Origin: Allobosea robiniae
Lineage (GTDB): Bacteria; Pseudomonadota; Alphaproteobacteria; Rhizobiales; Beijerinckiaceae
Direction of reading: 5' to 3'
Length of the DNA stretch: 64,000 bases
Assembly: GCF_900102525.1 (NCBI RefSeq)
Contig: NZ_FNBZ01000006.1
Coordinates: 1-64,000, forward strand
Below, in pieces: positions 1 through 8,318 of this stretch; within the stretch, counting starts at the first letter, position 1, and every line of letters starts with the position of its first letter. Under the pieces are notes generated by a model that made no database searches, was not told the origin of the DNA, and saw only the letters and a list, made by a program, of their open reading frames with translations. Both the position numbers and the translations under genes were made by a program.

Positions 1-97
1 TATCAAGGATTCCGGCCTCGGTTACAAGGAGGGCGTCGTCGAGGCCATGAAATCCTTCACAAACGTCAAGACGTGGTCGATGCCCTGGACCGCGTGA
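1..97 (+). CDS. phnY: Phosphonoacetaldehyde dehydrogenase, C-terminal end (partial)
   Basis: Only the last 31 residues lie in the window, ending at a TGA at 95-97. They read [20 protein letters not shown] and then a tail ending in SMPWTA. The SGLGYKEG...M..FT..KT pattern is the usual C-terminus of the aldehyde dehydrogenase superfamily and strongly resembles the PhnY branch. PhnY oxidises phosphonoacetaldehyde to phosphonoacetate during 2-aminoethylphosphonate breakdown. That assignment rests mainly on the AEP transporter that follows directly. With so little sequence another aldehyde dehydrogenase is possible. A strong hairpin terminator follows 13 bases after the stop. Confidence 0.6.
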   Translation, partial: IKDSGLGYKEGVVEAMKSFTNVKTWSMPWTA

Positions 98-110
98 AAC
101 AAGAAAAGCC

Positions 111-140
111 AACGCAGGCGGAGCGATCCGCCTGCGTTTT
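111..140 (+). terminator. Rho-independent terminator after the aldehyde dehydrogenase
   Basis: An 11-bp perfect stem (111-121 with 128-138), loop AGCGAT, runs into a TTTT stretch. It sits between the dehydrogenase stop and the binding-protein gene, so transcription of the transporter either reads through partially or starts again before position 206. Confidence 0.8.
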
Positions 141-205
141 CGTCTGTCAGGGGAAGAAAACGTCGCAAGAGCGTTCAAACCAATCGAAAAACAGGGGATG
201 AGAAT

Positions 206-1225
206 ATGAAGAACTGGCTTGCTTCCTGCGTCATCGGGGCCATCGCGCTCGCGCTTCCGGGCGTTGCCCAGGCGCAGAAGACCAAGGTCACCGTCTACAC
301 GGCCCTTGAGAACGATCAGCTCGCGCCGTTCAAGGCCTCGATCGAGAAGGCCGTGCCCGAGGTGGAGGTCGTCTGGGTCCGTGACTCCACCGGCGTCATC
401 ACCGCCCGATTCCTGGCCGAGAAGGACAATCCCCGCGCCGACATGGTGATGGGCCTGGCCGCCTCGAGCCTGCTGATGTTCGAGAAGGCGAACCTGCTCG
501 AAACCTACAAGCCCGCCGGAGCCGATGCGCTGAAACCGGTCTTCCGCGACGGCAAGGAGCCCTACACCTGGACCGGCATGGACGCCTATCTCGGCGTCGT
601 CTGCTACAATACGGCCGAGGCCAAGGGCGTGCCGGTCCCGAGTTCCTGGAAGGACCTGCTCAACCCGGCCTTCAAGGGCAAGATCGTGATGCCGCACCCG
701 GCTTCGTCGGGCACCGGCTATCTGATGGTCGCAGGCTGGCTGCAGAGCATGGGCGAGGCCGAGGGCTGGAAGTTCATGGACGGGCTGCACGAGAATATCG
801 GCGCCTACCTGCATTCCGGCTCGGCGCCCTGCGTCCAGGCGGCGCGCGGCGAGCGCACGATCGGGCTCGCGCTCGACATGCGCGGCGCTTCCGAGAAGAG
901 CAAGGGCGCACCGATCGAGGTCGTGATCCCGAAGGAGGGCGTGGGCTGGGAGATGGAGGCCAGCGCCATCGTCAAGGGCTCCAAGAACCTCGCTCTCGCC
1001 AAGAAGATCGCCGACTGGTCGACGACCAAGGACGCCAACGAGCTCTATTCGAAGACCTACGCGATCGTCGCCGCGCCAGGCGTCGGCACCAAGCCGGCCA
1101 ACTATCCCGCCAATGCCGAAGCCGGCATGATCAAGAACGATCTCGGCTGGATGGCCGATAACCGCGACCGCGTGCTCGCCGAATGGTCGAAGCGCTACGA
1201 GTCCAAGGCGGCGCCGAAGAACTGA
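206..1225 (+). CDS. phnS2: 2-aminoethylphosphonate ABC transporter, periplasmic binding protein
   Basis: A 339-residue iron/AEP-type periplasmic binding protein. It has a cleavable signal peptide (about residues 1-23, ending in AQA) and a mature start KTKVTVYTALE typical of the SBP_bac_6 class. The pattern VWVRDSTGVITARFLAEKDNPRADMV, with the later SSGTGYLMVAGWLQSMG, matches the family described as putative AEP-binding PhnS2. The start ATG has a good purine-rich site (AGGGGATGAG). It should deliver AEP to the permease encoded two genes downstream. The separate hairpin behind the stop fits the usual need for excess binding protein over membrane components. The substrate is inferred from family and neighbours. 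Confidence 0.88.
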   Translation: MKNWLASCVIGAIALALPGVAQAQKTKVTVYTALENDQLAPFKASIEKAVPEVEVVWVRDSTGVITARFLAEKDNPRADMVMGLAASSLLMFEKANLLETYKPAGADALKPVFRDGKEPYTWTGMDAYLGVVCYNTAEAKGVPVPSSWKDLLNPAFKGKIVMPHPASSGTGYLMVAGWLQSMGEAEGWKFMDGLHENIGAYLHSGSAPCVQAARGERTIGLALDMRGASEKSKGAPIEVVIPKEGVGWEMEASAIVKGSKNLALAKKIADWSTTKDANELYSKTYAIVAAPGVGTKPANYPANAEAGMIKNDLGWMADNRDRVLAEWSKRYESKAAPKN

Positions 1226-1232
1226 GCCTTTG

Positions 1233-1268
1233 CCATGCCGCCGGCCGCTCGGGCGGCCGGCGGCATGG
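1233..1268 (+). promoter_or_regulatory. mRNA-stabilising hairpin between binding-protein and ATPase genes
   Basis: A perfect 16-bp inverted repeat (1233-1248 with 1253-1268) encloses a TCGG loop closed by a C-G pair. This is an extra-stable UNCG tetraloop in RNA. There is no T-run after it, so it looks like a 3'-end protector or attenuator that raises phnS2 transcript over the downstream genes, not a full terminator. Confidence 0.65.
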
Positions 1269-1345
1269 TCTGTGCAAGACGTCTAGAGAAGTCCCGCCGT
1301 TGTCCGCGGGACGGATCTCTGCCCGTTCAGATGAAGGCCGGCCCG

Positions 1346-2437
1346 ATGTCCACCACCACGACCCCGTTCCTCTCGGTCCGCAATCTCGCCAAGAATTTCG
1401 GCGCGTTCCGGGCGCTTCACGATATCGATCTCGATATCCATCGCGGCGAATTCGTCTGCTTCCTCGGCCCGTCCGGCTGCGGCAAGACCACCTTGCTGCG
1501 GGCGGTCGCCGGCCTTGATCTCCAGGATAGCGGCACGATCCATATGGGTGGGCGCGACGTCTCGCATGCCAGCCCGTCCGAGCGCGATTTCGGCATCGTC
1601 TTCCAGTCCTATGCGCTCTTTCCCAATCTCACCGTCGCCGACAATGTCGGCTACGGGCTGGTCAACCGGCGCCGCACCCGCGACGAGATCGCCAAGCGCG
1701 TCAATGAACTCCTGACGCTCGTCGGCTTGCCGGAGCAGGGCAGGAAATATCCGGTCCAGCTTTCGGGCGGCCAGCAGCAGCGCGTGGCGCTGGCGCGTGC
1801 GCTTGCCACCGCGCCGGAATTGCTCCTGCTCGACGAGCCGCTTTCGGCGCTCGACGCCAAGGTCCGGGAGCGCCTGCGCGGCGAGATGCGCTCGCTGCAG
1901 CAGCGACTGGGTGTGACCACGATCATGGTGACGCATGACCAGGAGGAGGCGCTCGCCATGGCCGACCGCATCGTCGTGATGCGGGATGGCGCGGTCGAGC
2001 AGGTCGGCTCGCCCGAGGAGATCTACCGTCGCCCGGCGACGCCCTTCGTCGCCGATTTCGTCGGGCACATGACTTTCATGGACGCGATCGTGACCGGGCC
2101 GGGCAAGGTCCGCGTCGACGAGCTCGACCTCGTCGTCGCCAATGCCGCGCCCTTCGCCGCGGGCACGCCGGTGCGTCTGGCGATGCGGCCGGAGGAGGTC
2201 CGCACCCGCGGCATCGGCGCGGAGACGCCGAACCGCTTCGAGGCGACGATCGGGGATCTCGCCTTCCTCGGCTCCTATTGCCGGGCGCATCTTGAACCGA
2301 CCGGCTCGCGCGCGACCCGGATCGCCGCCGATTTCTCGTCCAACGCGATGCGCGATCTCGGGATCGTGCCGGGGCAGGTGCGCACAGTCGCCTTTCCGCC
2401 CGAGGCCCTGCACGTCTTTGCCGGGGAGGGACGATGA
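1346..2437 (+). CDS. phnT2: 2-aminoethylphosphonate ABC transporter, ATP-binding protein
   Basis: A 363-residue ABC ATPase of the iron/polyamine/AEP class. Walker A is GPSGCGKTT, the Q-loop is FQSYALFP, the signature is LSGGQQQR, Walker B is LLLLDEPLSALD and the switch is TMVTHD-like (MVTHDQEEA). A C-terminal TOBE-type regulatory region follows with MRPEEV. I chose the ATG at 1346 (MSTTTTPFLSV) because GAAGG lies 8 bases upstream. The frame is open further upstream, but starts near 1235 would fall inside the intergenic hairpin. An ATG at 1331 is the only close alternative. Its stop overlaps the permease start (ATGA), so the two should be translationally coupled. Confidence 0.88.
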   Translation: MSTTTTPFLSVRNLAKNFGAFRALHDIDLDIHRGEFVCFLGPSGCGKTTLLRAVAGLDLQDSGTIHMGGRDVSHASPSERDFGIVFQSYALFPNLTVADNVGYGLVNRRRTRDEIAKRVNELLTLVGLPEQGRKYPVQLSGGQQQRVALARALATAPELLLLDEPLSALDAKVRERLRGEMRSLQQRLGVTTIMVTHDQEEALAMADRIVVMRDGAVEQVGSPEEIYRRPATPFVADFVGHMTFMDAIVTGPGKVRVDELDLVVANAAPFAAGTPVRLAMRPEEVRTRGIGAETPNRFEATIGDLAFLGSYCRAHLEPTGSRATRIAADFSSNAMRDLGIVPGQVRTVAFPPEALHVFAGEGR

Positions 2438-4149
2438 GCGATCTCGTACAGCCCCTGCCGATGACCGATACCCCCGTGAAAGTCGCACCGCTGCGGGTCA
2501 GCGAGCGTCACGTCGCCGGCGCGCTCATCCTGGCCCTCTGCGCCGTGCTGGTCTTGATCATCGCCCTGCCGCTCTGGGCGCTGCTCTCCAAGAGCCTGGA
2601 GAACACGGACGGCAAGTTCGTCGGCCTCGCCAATTTCGTCAGCTATGCGACGACGCCCTCGCTGTTCTATTCGCTGCTGAACAGCCTGCTCGTCGCCGGC
2701 GTGACGACCGCGATCGTGGTGCCGCTCGCCTTCCTTTACGCTTATGCTTTGCGCCGCAGCTGCATCCCGGCCAAGGGCGCCTTCTACGCCGCCGCGATGG
2801 TCCCGGTCTTTGCGCCTTCGCTGCTCTCGGGCCTGGCGCTGATCTACCTCTTCGGCAACCAAGGCATTCTGAAATCCTGGATGATGGGCGCCTCGCTTTA
2901 CGGCCCCGTCGGCATCATTGCGGCCGAGGTGCTCTACTGCTTCCCCCATGCGATGCTGATCCTCGTCACGGCGCTGGCACTCTCCGACGGCCGTTTGCGC
3001 GAGGCGGCGGACGCGATGGGCACCTCGCGCTGGCGCATCTTCCACACAATCACCCTGCCGGGTGCGCGCTACGGCGTGATCAGCGCGACCTTCGTCGTCT
3101 TCACGCTGGTCATCACCGATTTCGGCATTCCCAAGGTGATCGGCGGGCAGTTCAGCGTGCTGGCGACCGACGCCTACCGGCAGGTGGTCGGCCAGCAGAA
3201 TTTCCCGATGGGCGCGGTCGTCGGCATCATCCTGCTGGTGCCGGCCGTGCTCGCCTTCTTCGTCGACCGTGTCGTGCAGCGGCGCCAGAGCGCCATGCTC
3301 TCGGCCCGTGCCGTGCCTTATGTTCCCAAGCCGGAGCGGCGCCGCGACCTCGGGTTGCTCGGCTTCGTCAGCCTGGTCGCGCTCGCCATCGTCGGCCCTT
3401 ATGCGATCGCCTTCTGGGGTTCCTTCGTCAAATACTGGCCGTACAACCTGTCGCTGACGCTGGGCAATTACGACTTCTCGGCAGTCGAGCCCGATGGCTG
3501 GGGTCCGTATCGCAACTCGCTGCTGCTGGCTTCGCTGACGGCGGTGATCGGCACGTCGCTGATCTTCACCGGCGCCTACCTGATCGAGAAGGTGAAGCTG
3601 TTCCCGCGGCTGCGCGCCTTCGCCCAGTTCCTGGCGATGCTGCCGATGGCGGTGCCCGGCCTCGTGCTCGGCCTCGGCTATGTCTTCTTCTACAATGCCG
3701 GCTGGAACCCGCTCGGCTTCCTCTATGGGACGCTGGCGATCCTGGTGATCAACACCGTCGCGCATTTCTACACGGTCGGGCACATCACGGCGCTGACCAG
3801 CCTGAAGCAGCTCGACGGCGAGTTCGAGTCGGTTTCCGCCTCGCTCAAGGTGCCGTTCTGGTCGACCTTCCGCCGCGTGACCGCGCCGATCTGCCTGCCG
3901 GCGATCCTCGACATCGCGGTCTATGTCTTCGTCAACGCGCTGACCACGGTCTCCGCCGTGATCTTCCTCTATGGGGCCGACACCAAGCTCGCCTCGATCG
4001 CGATCGTCCATATGGACGAGGCGGGCGCCATGGCCTCGGCCGCGGGCATGGCGAGCGTCATCATGGCCACCGCGATCGCCGTGAAGCTCCTTCATGTCGG
4101 TCTCGACAATCTGGTCTTCGGCCGCCTGCAGCAATGGCGCCAGCGTTAG
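2434..4149 (+). CDS. phnU2: 2-aminoethylphosphonate ABC transporter, fused two-domain permease
   Basis: A 571-residue inner-membrane protein with two consecutive BPD_transp_1 domains of about six helices each, roughly residues 25-290 and 300-565. EAA-type loops are visible in each half: REAADAMGTSRWRIFHTITLP, and a second one around SASLKVPFWSTFRRV. The fused layout is normal for the PhnU2 family, where one chain replaces the usual heterodimer. It overlaps the ATPase stop by four bases, with GGGGAGGG as ribosome site. It should form the AEP channel with PhnT2. Confidence 0.88.
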   Translation: MSDLVQPLPMTDTPVKVAPLRVSERHVAGALILALCAVLVLIIALPLWALLSKSLENTDGKFVGLANFVSYATTPSLFYSLLNSLLVAGVTTAIVVPLAFLYAYALRRSCIPAKGAFYAAAMVPVFAPSLLSGLALIYLFGNQGILKSWMMGASLYGPVGIIAAEVLYCFPHAMLILVTALALSDGRLREAADAMGTSRWRIFHTITLPGARYGVISATFVVFTLVITDFGIPKVIGGQFSVLATDAYRQVVGQQNFPMGAVVGIILLVPAVLAFFVDRVVQRRQSAMLSARAVPYVPKPERRRDLGLLGFVSLVALAIVGPYAIAFWGSFVKYWPYNLSLTLGNYDFSAVEPDGWGPYRNSLLLASLTAVIGTSLIFTGAYLIEKVKLFPRLRAFAQFLAMLPMAVPGLVLGLGYVFFYNAGWNPLGFLYGTLAILVINTVAHFYTVGHITALTSLKQLDGEFESVSASLKVPFWSTFRRVTAPICLPAILDIAVYVFVNALTTVSAVIFLYGADTKLASIAIVHMDEAGAMASAAGMASVIMATAIAVKLLHVGLDNLVFGRLQQWRQR

Positions 4150-4159
4150 GATATCGACT

Positions 4160-4891
4160 GTGCGTCTTGGAGTGATCGCCGACATCCATGGCAACCTGCC
4201 CGCGCTCGAAGCGGTACTGGCCAAACTCGATGCGCTCGCGCCGGATCGCATCGTCAATCTCGGCGATTGCGCCTCAAGCCCGCTCTGGCCGGTCGAGACC
4301 GTCGCGCTGCTGCGGTCACGCGTGATGAGCCATGTCCGGGGCAATCACGACCGGGCGATGGGCGCGGCCTCGCCCGACGAACTCGGCACCTCGGACAGCT
4401 ACGCCTGGCAGGCGCTCGATCCGGAGTCCCGTGCCTGGCTCGCCGGCCTGCCTGTCGAGATCACGGTGGAAGGCGCGCTCTGCTTCCACGCCTGTCCCGG
4501 CAACGACTCGACCTATCTGATGGAGGAGGTCCAGAACGGGTATCTCGTGCCGTCTCCGATCCCGACGATCGAACAGCGCCTCGCCGGGCGGACGGCGCCC
4601 CTCATGCTCTGCGGGCACAGCCATCAAACGCGCACGGCGCGGTTGAGCTCCGGTGCGGTGGTCCTCAATCCCGGCAGCGCCGGCAATCCGGCCTATCGCG
4701 ACGCCAAGCCGCCCCATGTGTCCGAGAGCGGCATGCCGCACGCTCGCTTCGCCGTCGTCACGCTCGGGACGGAGATCACAATCGAGCATCACCTCGTCGC
4801 CTATGACTGGGAGCGCTCGGCCCGGCGTGCCGAGGAGAGCGGGCGAACGGATTGGGCGCACGCTCTGCGGACGGGAAGGGCGCTGCCCTAG
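4160..4891 (+). CDS. Metallophosphoesterase (YfcE/MJ0936-type) in the AEP operon
   Basis: A 243-residue calcineurin-like phosphoesterase, read from the GTG at 4160 (VRLGVIADIHGN). All metal-binding motifs are present in order: DxH (residues 8-10), GD in NLGD, GNHD, and GHSHQTR near the C-terminus. It starts 10 bases after the permease stop and is clearly co-transcribed. Its link to phosphonate use is not shown by sequence. It could release phosphate from a phosphonate-derived ester, or hydrolyse a cyclic or bis-nucleotide. An upstream ATG in the same frame would overlap the permease by about 55 bases and is less likely. Confidence 0.8.
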   Translation: MRLGVIADIHGNLPALEAVLAKLDALAPDRIVNLGDCASSPLWPVETVALLRSRVMSHVRGNHDRAMGAASPDELGTSDSYAWQALDPESRAWLAGLPVEITVEGALCFHACPGNDSTYLMEEVQNGYLVPSPIPTIEQRLAGRTAPLMLCGHSHQTRTARLSSGAVVLNPGSAGNPAYRDAKPPHVSESGMPHARFAVVTLGTEITIEHHLVAYDWERSARRAEESGRTDWAHALRTGRALP

Positions 4892-4896
4892 CGCTG

Positions 4897-5766
4897 TCAT
4901 CCACGCAGGGATCGCGCCAGCGCGAAGAAGGCCTGGATGATCTTGCTGTTGCGGCGCTCGTGCAGGCAGATCAGCTTCTCGTGCATCAGGAGCGGCGGCC
5001 CGCCGAGCGGGATGCGGACGAGCCGCGGATCGTCCTCGCCGAATTCGGCCGCCGAGACGAAGCCGATGCCGCCGCCTGCCGCCACGATGGCGCGCACCGC
5101 CTCGCGGCCTTCCGCTTCGACGGCGTAACTTAGCGCAACACCCTGTTCCGCCGCCCGCTGCTCCAGCAATTGCCGCGTGCGTGAGCCACGCTCGCGCATG
5201 ACCAGCGGCCATGTCGCCAGCTCCTGCAATGAAAGCGCTGGACGCGCTGCCGCGGGATGGCCCTTCGCCGCGAAGGCGATGATCGGTGAGACGTTGAGCG
5301 GCAGCACTTCGAAGGGCCGCTCGTCGGCAAGTTCGCCGAGCACGCCGATCTCGGCATCGTAGCCGATCAACGTCTCGACGATGCTCCCGGTATTGCCCTG
5401 CGCGATCGAGACCTGGATGCCGGGATGGCGCTTGCGGAAGGCGGTGAGCACGTCGAGCACATGATGCACGGAATCGGCGACGATCCGGAGTGCGCCGGTA
5501 CGCAGCGAGCGCTCCTCCTGCAGAAGCTCCAGCGCCTCGCCCTCGGCCCCGAACAGGCGATGCGTGACCGCGAGAAGCCTCTGACCGGCCGGTGTCAGGA
5601 CGACCTGGCGATGGCGGCGGCTGAACAGCGCGACGTCGTATTCCTCCTCCAGCTTGCGGACCTGATCCGAGATCGCCGGCTGGGTGAGGTTGAGCGCCAG
5701 CGCCGCTTTCGAGAAGCCGCCGGACAGCGCGACCTGATGGAAGGCCCGGAGCTGGACATGACGCAT
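4897..5766 (-). CDS. LysR-family regulator of aminoethylphosphonate catabolism
   Basis: A 289-residue LysR-type regulator. The N-terminal winged helix is MRHVQLRAFHQVALSGGFSK...LTQPAISDQVRKLEEEYDVALF, followed by a periplasmic-binding-protein-like effector domain. It resembles the family of LysR proteins found specifically in AEP clusters, and its position between the AEP transporter and the PbfA-like gene supports that. It is divergent from the ammonia-lyase gene, with 141 bases between them, and tail-to-tail with the phosphoesterase. The open frame extends further upstream, but ATG 5766 gives the normal LysR N-terminus. Confidence 0.88.
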   Translation of the reverse strand: MRHVQLRAFHQVALSGGFSKAALALNLTQPAISDQVRKLEEEYDVALFSRRHRQVVLTPAGQRLLAVTHRLFGAEGEALELLQEERSLRTGALRIVADSVHHVLDVLTAFRKRHPGIQVSIAQGNTGSIVETLIGYDAEIGVLGELADERPFEVLPLNVSPIIAFAAKGHPAAARPALSLQELATWPLVMRERGSRTRQLLEQRAAEQGVALSYAVEAEGREAVRAIVAAGGGIGFVSAAEFGEDDPRLVRIPLGGPPLLMHEKLICLHERRNSKIIQAFFALARSLRG

Positions 5767-5800
5767 GACGGACGAAGCCTCGAAAATCGATGCGCGACGA

Positions 5801-5840
5801 TATCGCTGAAATTTATACCTGGATATGAAATAGCGATTTT
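5801..5840. promoter_or_regulatory. Candidate LysR binding site and promoter region
   Basis: The AT-rich core of the LysR/ammonia-lyase intergenic region has an outer inverted repeat ATCGCT...AGCGAT (5802-5807 and 5832-5837). An inner imperfect repeat ATTTATA-N6-TATGAAAT has the T-N11-A character of LysR boxes. This is where the divergent regulator would be expected to bind. No footprint is claimed. Confidence 0.45.
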
Positions 5841-5907
5841 TCAGATTGATAAGGCGCAGGCATTGTGACCTCGACAGCGCTGCACCGGCGCGAACCGAGG
5901 CCTTGCC

Positions 5908-7269
5908 ATGCGCGCCGAAACCGCTGCCATCGTTCATACCGAAGGCGAATCCAACACCTCCGCGGCACGCAGCGACTGGTCTGCGGGGATCGGCGATGCT
6001 GGAACCCGCGAATTGCTGGCGCGCGATTCCGCCGCCTTCCTGCACCAGAGCCTGTCGAGTCCTTGCCTCACCGCCATCGCCAAGGCGGAGGGCATCTGGA
6101 TCGAGGACACGATGGGGCGCCGCTACATGGATTTCCATGGCAACAGCGTCCACCATATCGGCTATGGCCATCCGCGCCTGAAGGAGGCGATCAAGGCGCA
6201 GCTCGACGAGCTCTGCTTCGCGCCGCGCCGCTTCACCTGCGAGCCGGCGGTCGAACTGGCCGAGACGCTCGCGCAGATGGCGCCGGGCGACCTCGGCAAG
6301 GTGCTGTTCACCACCGGCGGCTCGGATGCGATCGAGGTCGCGCTGAGGCTCGCCCGCGCCGCGACCGGCCGCTTCAAGACCTTGTCCTTCTGGGATGCCT
6401 TCCATGGTGCCGGCTTCGGCGCCTCCAGCGTCGGCGGCGAGGCGACTTTCCGCTCCGGCATCGCTGGGCCGTTACTGCCGGGCGCCGAGCATGTCGCGCC
6501 CTGGGGCACCCGCAACTGCGCCTATGGCCATGACAATCTGGAGGATTCGGCGCGCGCCTGTGCCCGCATGATCTCCTATGTGCTGGCGCGGGAAGGGGAC
6601 GTCGCGGCCGTCGTCGCCGAGCCGATGCGGGCGACGCCTTATCCACCGGCGCCCGGCTTCTGGAAAAGCGTGCGCGAGGCCTGCGACCGGCATGGCACGT
6701 TGCTGATCTTCGACGAGATCCCGACCGGACTCGGCAAGACCGGGCGCTTCTTCGCCCATGAGCATGACGATGTGCAGCCGGACATGGTCGTGCTCGGCAA
6801 GGCGCTGGGCGGCGGTATCCTGCCGATCGCCGCGGTGATCGCGCGGCGCGATCTCGATGTCGCCGGCGGCTATGCGATCGGCCATTACACCCATGAGAAG
6901 AACCCGGTCACCACCCGTGCGGCGCTGACCACGATCAACATCATCCGCGAGGAGGGGCTGGCGGAACGCGCCGCTGAGCTCGGCGCTTATGCGATGGAGC
7001 GGCTGCGAAATTTCGGCGCGAGCTGCCCGGCCGTCGGCGACATGCGCGGACGCGGCCTACTCTTCGGGGTCGAGCTTGTCGCGGATCGCGATGCCTGGAC
7101 GCCCGACAATACGCTCGCCGAGCGGGTCTATTACCGCTGCCTCGAAGCCGGGCTGAGCTTCAAGATCAGCCAGGGCAATGTGCTGACCCTGTCGCCGCCG
7201 ATGGTGATCGCGCGGGCCGATCTCGAACGCGCGCTCGGCATTGTCGAGCAGGCGATCCTGGCCGGCTGA
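5908..7269 (+). CDS. pbfA: PLP-dependent (R)-1-hydroxy-2-aminoethylphosphonate ammonia-lyase-like protein
   Basis: A 453-residue class III aminotransferase-fold enzyme. The PLP lysine is expected at K298 in VLGKALGGG, and D269 in IFDEIPTG should contact the pyridine nitrogen. Other class III motifs present are TTGGSDAIEVAL and the HYTHEKNP segment. Class III proteins in AEP loci with a LysR neighbour include PbfA, which eliminates ammonia from (R)-1-hydroxy-AEP to give phosphonoacetaldehyde, the substrate of PhnY. An ordinary aminotransferase such as a PhnW substitute is the alternative, although PhnW itself is of a different fold class. GAGG lies upstream of ATG 5908. Confidence 0.72.
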   Translation: MRAETAAIVHTEGESNTSAARSDWSAGIGDAGTRELLARDSAAFLHQSLSSPCLTAIAKAEGIWIEDTMGRRYMDFHGNSVHHIGYGHPRLKEAIKAQLDELCFAPRRFTCEPAVELAETLAQMAPGDLGKVLFTTGGSDAIEVALRLARAATGRFKTLSFWDAFHGAGFGASSVGGEATFRSGIAGPLLPGAEHVAPWGTRNCAYGHDNLEDSARACARMISYVLAREGDVAAVVAEPMRATPYPPAPGFWKSVREACDRHGTLLIFDEIPTGLGKTGRFFAHEHDDVQPDMVVLGKALGGGILPIAAVIARRDLDVAGGYAIGHYTHEKNPVTTRAALTTINIIREEGLAERAAELGAYAMERLRNFGASCPAVGDMRGRGLLFGVELVADRDAWTPDNTLAERVYYRCLEAGLSFKISQGNVLTLSPPMVIARADLERALGIVEQAILAG

Positions 7270-7276
7270 GGGAACG

Positions 7277-8290
7277 ATGATGAAGGCCGTCCGCACCGAC
7301 CGGGAACTGGAATGCCCGGAGATCGACGCCGGCTTGCGTGCGCGGGGCGTCGACCTCGTCACGCTCCCCGACGGGATTCCCGAGGAGGCGCTGATGCGGG
7401 AGGTCGCCGACGCCGACCTGCTATTGATGTGCTACACGCCCGTCACGGCGCGAGTAATCGCGGCGGCGCCCAGGCTCAAGGGCATCGTCAAATACGGCGT
7501 CGGCATCGATGCGATCGACATCCCCGCCGCGATCGCGCGCGGAATCCCCGTGGTCAACGTGCCCGAATATGCCGAGGAGACGGTCGCGGAGGGCGCCTTC
7601 GCCCTGATGATCGCGCTGGCCAAGCGCCTGCCGGAGATCGGCCAAGCCGTGCAAAGCGAGGGCTGGATTTGGCCGGCTGCGCGCTGGCTCGGCCGCGACA
7701 TCGCCGGGGCGACGCTGGGCTTGGTCGGTACCGGCAAGATCGGCCGCAGCATGGCGCGGATGGCGGGGCAGGGGTTCCGAGCGCGCGTCCTCGGCTACGA
7801 TCCGCATGTCGATGCCGCGACCATGGCGGCGGCCGGGATCGAGAAGGTCGACGACCTCCACGCGATGCTCCGGCAATGCGATCTGGTCTCGCTCCACAGC
7901 GTCCTGAACGATACGACCCGTCACATCATCGGCCGGGCCGAGCTCGCCTGCCTCAAGCCCGGAGCCATCCTCGTCAATGTCTCGCGCGGCGCGCTGATCG
8001 ACGAGGCGGCGCTGGTCGAGGCGGTGCTGGCGGGGAAGCTCGGCGGTGTCGGGCTCGACGTCTACAGCCAGGAGCCGCTCGCCCGGCAGGGCCATCCGCT
8101 CAGCCCTTTGTTCGGCCGTGACGACGTCATCCTGTTCCCGCACCTGACCTTCTTCACGGCCGAGGCGATGCGGCGGCTTTCGGACGACACGCTGGCCCGC
8201 TGCTTCGAAATCCTCGACGGCAGGCTGGTCGAAATCCGCTCCTACGATCCGCGTCTGCGCGCACAAACGCGGAATGTCGCTTTCGTCTGA
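7277..8290 (+). CDS. D-isomer-specific 2-hydroxyacid dehydrogenase
   Basis: A 337-residue NAD(P)-dependent dehydrogenase of the D-2-hydroxyacid (CtBP-like) family. The nucleotide-binding motif is GTGKIG at 151-156. The catalytic arginine, glutamate and histidine are placed at R237 (NVSRGAL), E266 (DVYSQEP) and H289 (LFPHLTF). It starts 7 bases after the pbfA-like stop with GAGGGAA as ribosome site, so it belongs to the same transcript. The substrate is unknown. Phosphonate-derived 2-oxo or 2-hydroxy acids are possible given the context. Two adjacent ATGs (7277 and 7280) could serve as the start. Confidence 0.85.
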   Translation: MMKAVRTDRELECPEIDAGLRARGVDLVTLPDGIPEEALMREVADADLLLMCYTPVTARVIAAAPRLKGIVKYGVGIDAIDIPAAIARGIPVVNVPEYAEETVAEGAFALMIALAKRLPEIGQAVQSEGWIWPAARWLGRDIAGATLGLVGTGKIGRSMARMAGQGFRARVLGYDPHVDAATMAAAGIEKVDDLHAMLRQCDLVSLHSVLNDTTRHIIGRAELACLKPGAILVNVSRGALIDEAALVEAVLAGKLGGVGLDVYSQEPLARQGHPLSPLFGRDDVILFPHLTFFTAEAMRRLSDDTLARCFEILDGRLVEIRSYDPRLRAQTRNVAFV

Positions 8291-8318
8291 GCGGATCAGG
8301 CGAGCATCAGGGCGCTGC

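Noticed and set aside
1235..1345. An earlier start of the phosphonate ATPase.
   Set aside because: It would lie inside the strong intergenic hairpin, and the encoded N-terminus has no family similarity. ATG 1346 has its own ribosome site.
2142..4344. Two very long open frames on both strands across the AEP permease (about 680 residues each).
   Set aside because: They are arginine- or glutamate/aspartate-rich translations of the high-GC permease sequence in other frames and match no family. The permease frame has clear helices and EAA loops.
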